From contig LT599017.1 in assembly GCA_900079765.1 (NCBI GenBank), forward strand, positions 1,116,001-1,180,000: 64,000 bases of DNA. The letters are read 5' to 3'. The notes under the pieces are model-generated. The model worked only from the letters and a program-made list of their open reading frames with translations. It made no database searches and was not told the DNA's origin. Positions 60,307 to 64,000 of this stretch are shown here, piece after piece (the stretch's first letter is position 1; the number at the start of each line of letters is the position of its first letter). Position numbers and translations under genes: made by a program. The DNA is from an uncultured Eubacteriales bacterium (lineage in GTDB: Bacteria; Bacillota; Clostridia; Oscillospirales; Oscillospiraceae).

Positions 60307-61293
60307 ATGAGCGCGCTGCTTGAAATCAAAGACCTTGTGATCCAATATGTTACCTGCGCGGGCGTTGTGGAGGCCGTCAACGGCATCACCCTCCATATAG
60401 AAAAAGGGGAGACCCTTGGCCTGGTGGGAGAGACCGGCTCCGGCAAGACCACCACGGCGCTGGGCGTTATGGGCCTGCTGCCCAGGCCCCAGGGAAAAAT
60501 CGCCGGGGGGAGCATCTCGTTCAATGGGGAGGACCTCACCCGGAAAACCGAAAAAGAGATGAACGCGGTCCGCAGCAGCCAGATCTCCATGATCTTTCAG
60601 GACCCCATGACCGCCCTCAACCCGGTTATGCGGGTGCGGGAGCAAATCGAGGAGGTCATCGCGCAGCATAACAAAATATCCAGGGCGGAGGCCCAGAAAC
60701 GGGCCATGGACATGCTGGAGTTGGTGGGCATCCCCGCCTCCCGCGGGGAGGAGTATCCCCACCAATTCTCAGGCGGCATGAAACAGCGGGTGGTCATTGC
60801 CATTGCCCTGGCCTGCGCTCCGGCGCTGATCCTGGCGGACGAGCCCACCACCGCCCTGGATGTCACCATCCAGGCCCAGGTGCTGGACATGATGAACAGG
60901 CTGAAAAAGGAGCTGGGCACTGCCATGCTCCTCATCACCCACGACCTTGGCGTGGTAGCTGAGACCTGCGACCGGGTGGCCGTCATGTACGCCGGACAGA
61001 TCGTGGAGGCCGGGGGCATGGAGGACATCTACGAGGCCGCCGCCCACCCCTACACCCAGGGCCTGTTCGGCTCCATCCCATCCCTGGACGAGGAGGTGGA
61101 GATCCTCTGTCCCATTCCCGGTCTGATGCCGGACCCCATGGATCTGCCCTCCGGGTGCGCGTTCCATCCCCGCTGCCCCTGGGCCACGGGGGAGTGCGCC
61201 AGAATCGACCCGCCAGCCTTTGAGACTGGTCCGGGCCATCTCGTCAGGTGCCTGCGCTGCCGGCCCGACGGCTGGTCAGCGGGAAAGGAGTGA
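60307..61293 (+). CDS. DppD/OppD-type ABC ATPase
   Basis: This 328-residue ATPase has Walker A GETGSGKTT, signature FSGGMKQRVVIAIAL, Walker B LILADEPTTALD and the C-terminal motif GCAFHPRCPWATGEC. GAGGAGC precedes the ATG at 60307. It works with the following ATPase to power the importer. In contrast with the incomplete importer at 1-2979, this operon has both ATPases. Confidence 0.94.
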   Translation: MSALLEIKDLVIQYVTCAGVVEAVNGITLHIEKGETLGLVGETGSGKTTTALGVMGLLPRPQGKIAGGSISFNGEDLTRKTEKEMNAVRSSQISMIFQDPMTALNPVMRVREQIEEVIAQHNKISRAEAQKRAMDMLELVGIPASRGEEYPHQFSGGMKQRVVIAIALACAPALILADEPTTALDVTIQAQVLDMMNRLKKELGTAMLLITHDLGVVAETCDRVAVMYAGQIVEAGGMEDIYEAAAHPYTQGLFGSIPSLDEEVEILCPIPGLMPDPMDLPSGCAFHPRCPWATGECARIDPPAFETGPGHLVRCLRCRPDGWSAGKE

Positions 61294-61299
61294 CGGAAG

Positions 61300-62271
61300 A
61301 TGGATGAGCTTATAAAGGTCAGGAATCTGAAGAAATACTTTGCCGCCTCATCCGGCAAGCTCCACGCCGTGGACGGGCTGAGCTTTTCCATCCAGAGGGG
61401 AAAGACCCTTGGCGTGGTGGGGGAGTCGGGCTGCGGCAAGTCCACCCTGGGGCGGGCCCTGATCGGCCTGCTGGACGTGACGGAAGGGGAGGTCGTCTTT
61501 AAGGGCAGGGACATCACCCACGCCAAGGGGCGGGAGCGCAAGGCGCTCTGCCGGGAAATGCAGATGATCTTTCAGGATCCCTTCTCCTCGCTGGACCCCC
61601 GCCTGTGCGCCTTCGACCTGATCGCGGAGCCGCTCGCCGTCTTTAAGGTCTGCAAGACCCGGGACGAGCTGGAAAAGCGGGTTGGTGCGCTGATGGATAC
61701 CGTGGGAATCTCCGAGCAGATGGCCTATTCCTACCCCTATGAGCTGGACGGCGGGCGGCGCCAGCGTATCGGCATTGCAAGAGCCCTTGCCCTGGAGCCT
61801 GACTTCATCGTCTGCGACGAGCCGGTGTCCGCTCTGGATGTCTCGGTGCAGGCCCAGTTTCTCAATCTGCTGAAAAAGCTCCAGCGCGGCCGGGGAATCA
61901 CCTATCTCTTCATCACCCACGACCTGTCCGTCGTCAAGCATATCTCAGATGATGTCCTGGTGATGTATATGGGCCGGATGGTGGAAAAGGCCCCTTCCAA
62001 AAAGCTGTTTGAGGCACCGTTACACCCCTATACCAAAGGCCTTCTCTCCGCCATTCCCATTCCTAAGCTCCGGGGTCGGCGGGAGCGGATCATCATGAAA
62101 GGGGAGATCACCTCTCCCATTGATCCCGAGCCCGGCTGCCGCTTCGCGGCCCGGTGTCCCTACGCCAGGGAGCTGTGCTTCCGTGCCCAGCCGGAGCTGG
62201 TCCAGCTGCAGCCCGAGCATTTCGTCGCCTGCCATTTCGTGGAGGAGATCAACGGCCTGTCCGCAGGTTGA
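61300..62271 (+). CDS. DppF/OppF-type ABC ATPase
   Basis: This 323-residue ATPase is the partner of DppD. Walker A GESGCGKST, Walker B DFIVCDEPVSALD and GCRFAARCPYARELC at the end are clear. The signature reads YELDGGRRQRIGIA, with Asp where Ser is usual in LSGGQ, a slight variant. AAAGGAGTGACGGAAG precedes the ATG six bases after the DppD stop. It completes the importer. Confidence 0.94.
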   Translation: MDELIKVRNLKKYFAASSGKLHAVDGLSFSIQRGKTLGVVGESGCGKSTLGRALIGLLDVTEGEVVFKGRDITHAKGRERKALCREMQMIFQDPFSSLDPRLCAFDLIAEPLAVFKVCKTRDELEKRVGALMDTVGISEQMAYSYPYELDGGRRQRIGIARALALEPDFIVCDEPVSALDVSVQAQFLNLLKKLQRGRGITYLFITHDLSVVKHISDDVLVMYMGRMVEKAPSKKLFEAPLHPYTKGLLSAIPIPKLRGRRERIIMKGEITSPIDPEPGCRFAARCPYARELCFRAQPELVQLQPEHFVACHFVEEINGLSAG

Positions 62272-62303
62272 GCAAGAAATCATTGAATGTGTGGTGAGAA
62301 GGG

Positions 62304-63185
62304 ATGAGACTGCGCCGTGCCTCCATGGGGCTGGCTGTGCTGTTTCTGCTGGCCTGGCTGGCGGCAGGGGCCGCAGCCGTAGAATATGCGGGGAATGACC
62401 GGGATACGGTGCTCGGCGTCAGCGAGGGGGCCATGTCCCCCAGGCGCACCTCCGTTTCCTATGGCTCCAGGGTGGAGGAGACCGCACTGGGCGATTTCGT
62501 GGCCGACGCCTTCCGCATCGAGACCGGGGCCGCCGTCGCCGTGGTATGTGGGGGACACCTGAAAGAGAGTCTCCCCGGCGGGGAGCTTACCAAGACCTCG
62601 GTCTACGCTGTCTTTGAGGAGGACCACACGGTGGGGGTGGCCGAGCTGCCTGTCAGCCTGTTTTTTGAGATCCTGGAGCACGCAGTGGGCCAAACGGCTA
62701 TCGACGAGGCTGAGCGGATAGACCCAAACTCCGGTTTTGACGGCTTTCCCCAGGTATCCGGTTTCCGTTTCACCTATGACGTATCCCAGCCGACAGGGGA
62801 GCGCGTCCGAGAGGTGACTCTGGACGACGGGCGCTCCCTGAGTGCCACAGATCAGGGAACGGTCACGATGGCCGCGCCCGGGGACCTGCTGCGGGGAGAG
62901 TTGGGGTTTACGATGCTCCGGGGTACGGCCTATTCCGAAGTGGGCACGCAGGCCGAGCTTCTTGCCGCCTATATCGCCTCCCGGCCCGGGGAGATTTCCA
63001 GGCCGGACACCGGGCGGATACAGGCGGTGGGGACGGCGGACAACTCCATTTACCGCAGCCTGGGCATAGGGAAATTCCTGCCCTATATGATTTTGATTGC
63101 GCTTCTGGTCACACTGCCCCGGCAGAAAAACCGAGAGCGAAATATGGACGGCACGTTCACCAGACGCCCGGCCAAAGCTCCTTAA
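62304..63185 (+). CDS. Orphan 5'-nucleotidase C-terminal domain protein, membrane-anchored
   Basis: This 293-residue exported protein has a signal peptide at about 1-25, a domain like the 5'-nucleotidase C-terminal (substrate-binding) domain at about 45-240 (EETALGDFVADAFRIETGA is the hallmark), and a C-terminal membrane helix (about 258-278) with a basic tail. The N-terminal metallophosphatase that cleaves the phosphate in normal 5'-nucleotidases is missing. So it may only bind a nucleotide-like ligand, or act with a separate phosphatase. It follows the importer by 32 bases with GAGAAGGG as ribosome site. Confidence 0.82.
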   Translation: MRLRRASMGLAVLFLLAWLAAGAAAVEYAGNDRDTVLGVSEGAMSPRRTSVSYGSRVEETALGDFVADAFRIETGAAVAVVCGGHLKESLPGGELTKTSVYAVFEEDHTVGVAELPVSLFFEILEHAVGQTAIDEAERIDPNSGFDGFPQVSGFRFTYDVSQPTGERVREVTLDDGRSLSATDQGTVTMAAPGDLLRGELGFTMLRGTAYSEVGTQAELLAAYIASRPGEISRPDTGRIQAVGTADNSIYRSLGIGKFLPYMILIALLVTLPRQKNRERNMDGTFTRRPAKAP

Positions 63186-63270
63186 ACAAATTACGCCAGT
63201 CTGCGTCAGAGACACTTCGGTTTATCCCCCCTTATGCCTTGCAGCGCAGCGGAAAGGTATGATAATCATT

Positions 63271-64000
63271 ATGAAAGAAGTCTATATTGTCAGCTGCTGC
63301 CGTACCGCGATCGGCAGCTTTGGCGGCATGCTGAAGGACGTTCCCGCTGTCGAGCTGGGTGCCATTACCGTGAAAGAGGCGCTCAAGCGCGGCAATGTGA
63401 ACCCGGAAAATGTGGACGAGGTCATGTATGGCGGCGTGCTCACCGCTGGCCTGGGCCAAAATATAGCCCGGCAAGTGGGCCTGAAGGCCGGAATCCCTAT
63501 GGCAACTCCCGCCTACACGATCAATATGGTGTGCGGTTCCGGCATGAAAAGTGTCATTGAGGCCGCCCGCAGCATCGTGGCTGACGACGCCGACATCATA
63601 GTAGCCGGGGGCACCGAGAACATGTCAATGTCCCCCTACGTCCTTCCCGACGAGCGCTGGGGCGGACGCATGGGCGATAAAAAAGTTATAGACACCATGA
63701 TTCGCGACGGCCTTTGGGACGCCTGCAATGACTACCATATGGGCACCACCGCCGAGAACATCTGCGATCTGTGGGGCATCACACGCCAGGAGATGGATGC
63801 GTTCTCCGTCCGCTCTCAGGAGCGCGCGGTAGCCGCCCGCGACTCTGGCCGGTTCGACGACGAGATCGTCCCTGTCCCCGTCAAGGTGAAGAAACAGGTG
63901 GTGGAGTTCGCCCGGGACGAGTATCCCAAGGACGGCACCACCCTGGAGAGCATCTCCAAGCTCCGCGGCGCTTTCCCTGTTGGTCCCGAGTCCCCCAACC
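63271..64000 (+). CDS. Thiolase (acetyl-CoA acetyltransferase-like), 5' part
   Basis: This frame is open from ATG 63271 to the window edge (243 codons) and continues outside. It begins MKEVYIVSCCRTAIGSFGG and has the active-site Cys in NMVCGSGMKS near residue 90 and the family GGTENMSMSPYVLP. Thiolases condense or split acyl-CoAs. An alternative ATG is at 63259; GGAAAGG at about 63251 serves either. The missing C-terminal half holds the second catalytic Cys and His, so activity cannot be confirmed. It may process acyl-CoA from the diketone hydrolases upstream or belong to butyrate synthesis. Confidence 0.9.
   Translation, partial: MKEVYIVSCCRTAIGSFGGMLKDVPAVELGAITVKEALKRGNVNPENVDEVMYGGVLTAGLGQNIARQVGLKAGIPMATPAYTINMVCGSGMKSVIEAARSIVADDADIIVAGGTENMSMSPYVLPDERWGGRMGDKKVIDTMIRDGLWDACNDYHMGTTAENICDLWGITRQEMDAFSVRSQERAVAARDSGRFDDEIVPVPVKVKKQVVEFARDEYPKDGTTLESISKLRGAFPVGPESPN

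Overview
The window looks like a chromosome segment of a GC-rich, low-oxygen gut Firmicute, most likely an Oscillospiraceae-type Clostridium (Flavonifractor/Intestinimonas/Lawsonibacter-like). The grounds are AGGAGG ribosome sites, SLH-anchored surface proteins, a membrane pyrophosphatase, DUF2935, many ABC importers and membrane-bound LuxR regulators. The assignment rests on gene content and style, not on a marker gene. I saw no rRNA, tRNA, CRISPR array, phage or transposase.

Layout. 1-2979: the tail of a peptide-type ABC importer (binding-protein end, two permeases, one ATPase) closed by a perfect hairpin. 3276-10202: one giant S-layer protein joining a phosphodiester glycosidase, a cohesin-like module, a purple-acid-phosphatase-like metallophosphatase and three SLH repeats. 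10355-15176: membrane pyrophosphatase, a DUF2935 protein, and an AT-rich island with a YczE-like membrane protein divergent from a Crp/Fnr regulator. 15228-23607: an eight-gene minus-strand copper operon (HMA-SafE-cupredoxin fusion, 35-residue membrane peptide, DUF2318 protein, CopA, an unknown membrane-anchored protein carrying a frameshift, CopZ, OmpR regulator, histidine kinase). 23840-32110: a LytTR two-component pair, a membrane LuxR regulator, a small LuxR regulator, a Tic20/DUF4870-like protein, an HtrA-like protease with zinc ribbons, and an SLH protein. 32317-38932: a VOC protein, a siderophore ABC importer with a clear promoter and candidate operator, a LacI regulator and a DedA protein. 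39211-41374: an HK-RR pair. 41620-51957: a long minus-strand operon combining a class II aldolase, DeoR regulator, cupin, SDR, MtnA-like isomerase, a BMP-type nucleoside ABC importer and a stalk-domain secreted protein. 53273-64000: an MFS carrier, a 6-oxocamphor-hydrolase-like crotonase, an FAH-family hydrolase, a complete Dpp/Opp-type importer, an orphan 5'-nucleotidase C-domain membrane protein and the start of a thiolase.

How it fits together. Two blocks stand out as possible uncharacterised systems. The 41620-51957 operon combines nucleoside-type uptake with the isomerase and aldolase steps of 5-deoxyribose/methylthioribose disposal (the DHAP shunt), but no kinase or phosphorylase is present in the window. 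The copper operon makes cupredoxin-like and DUF2318 redox or metal proteins alongside the exporter, so it may deliver copper to exported proteins as well as detoxify it. A third block, 53273-56541, pairs two carbon-carbon-bond hydrolases with a carrier and probably degrades a cyclic or beta-diketone compound. A dispersed palindrome (core GCCGCTGAATC...GATTCAGCGGC) occurs at three gene ends and looks like a recurring terminator cassette.
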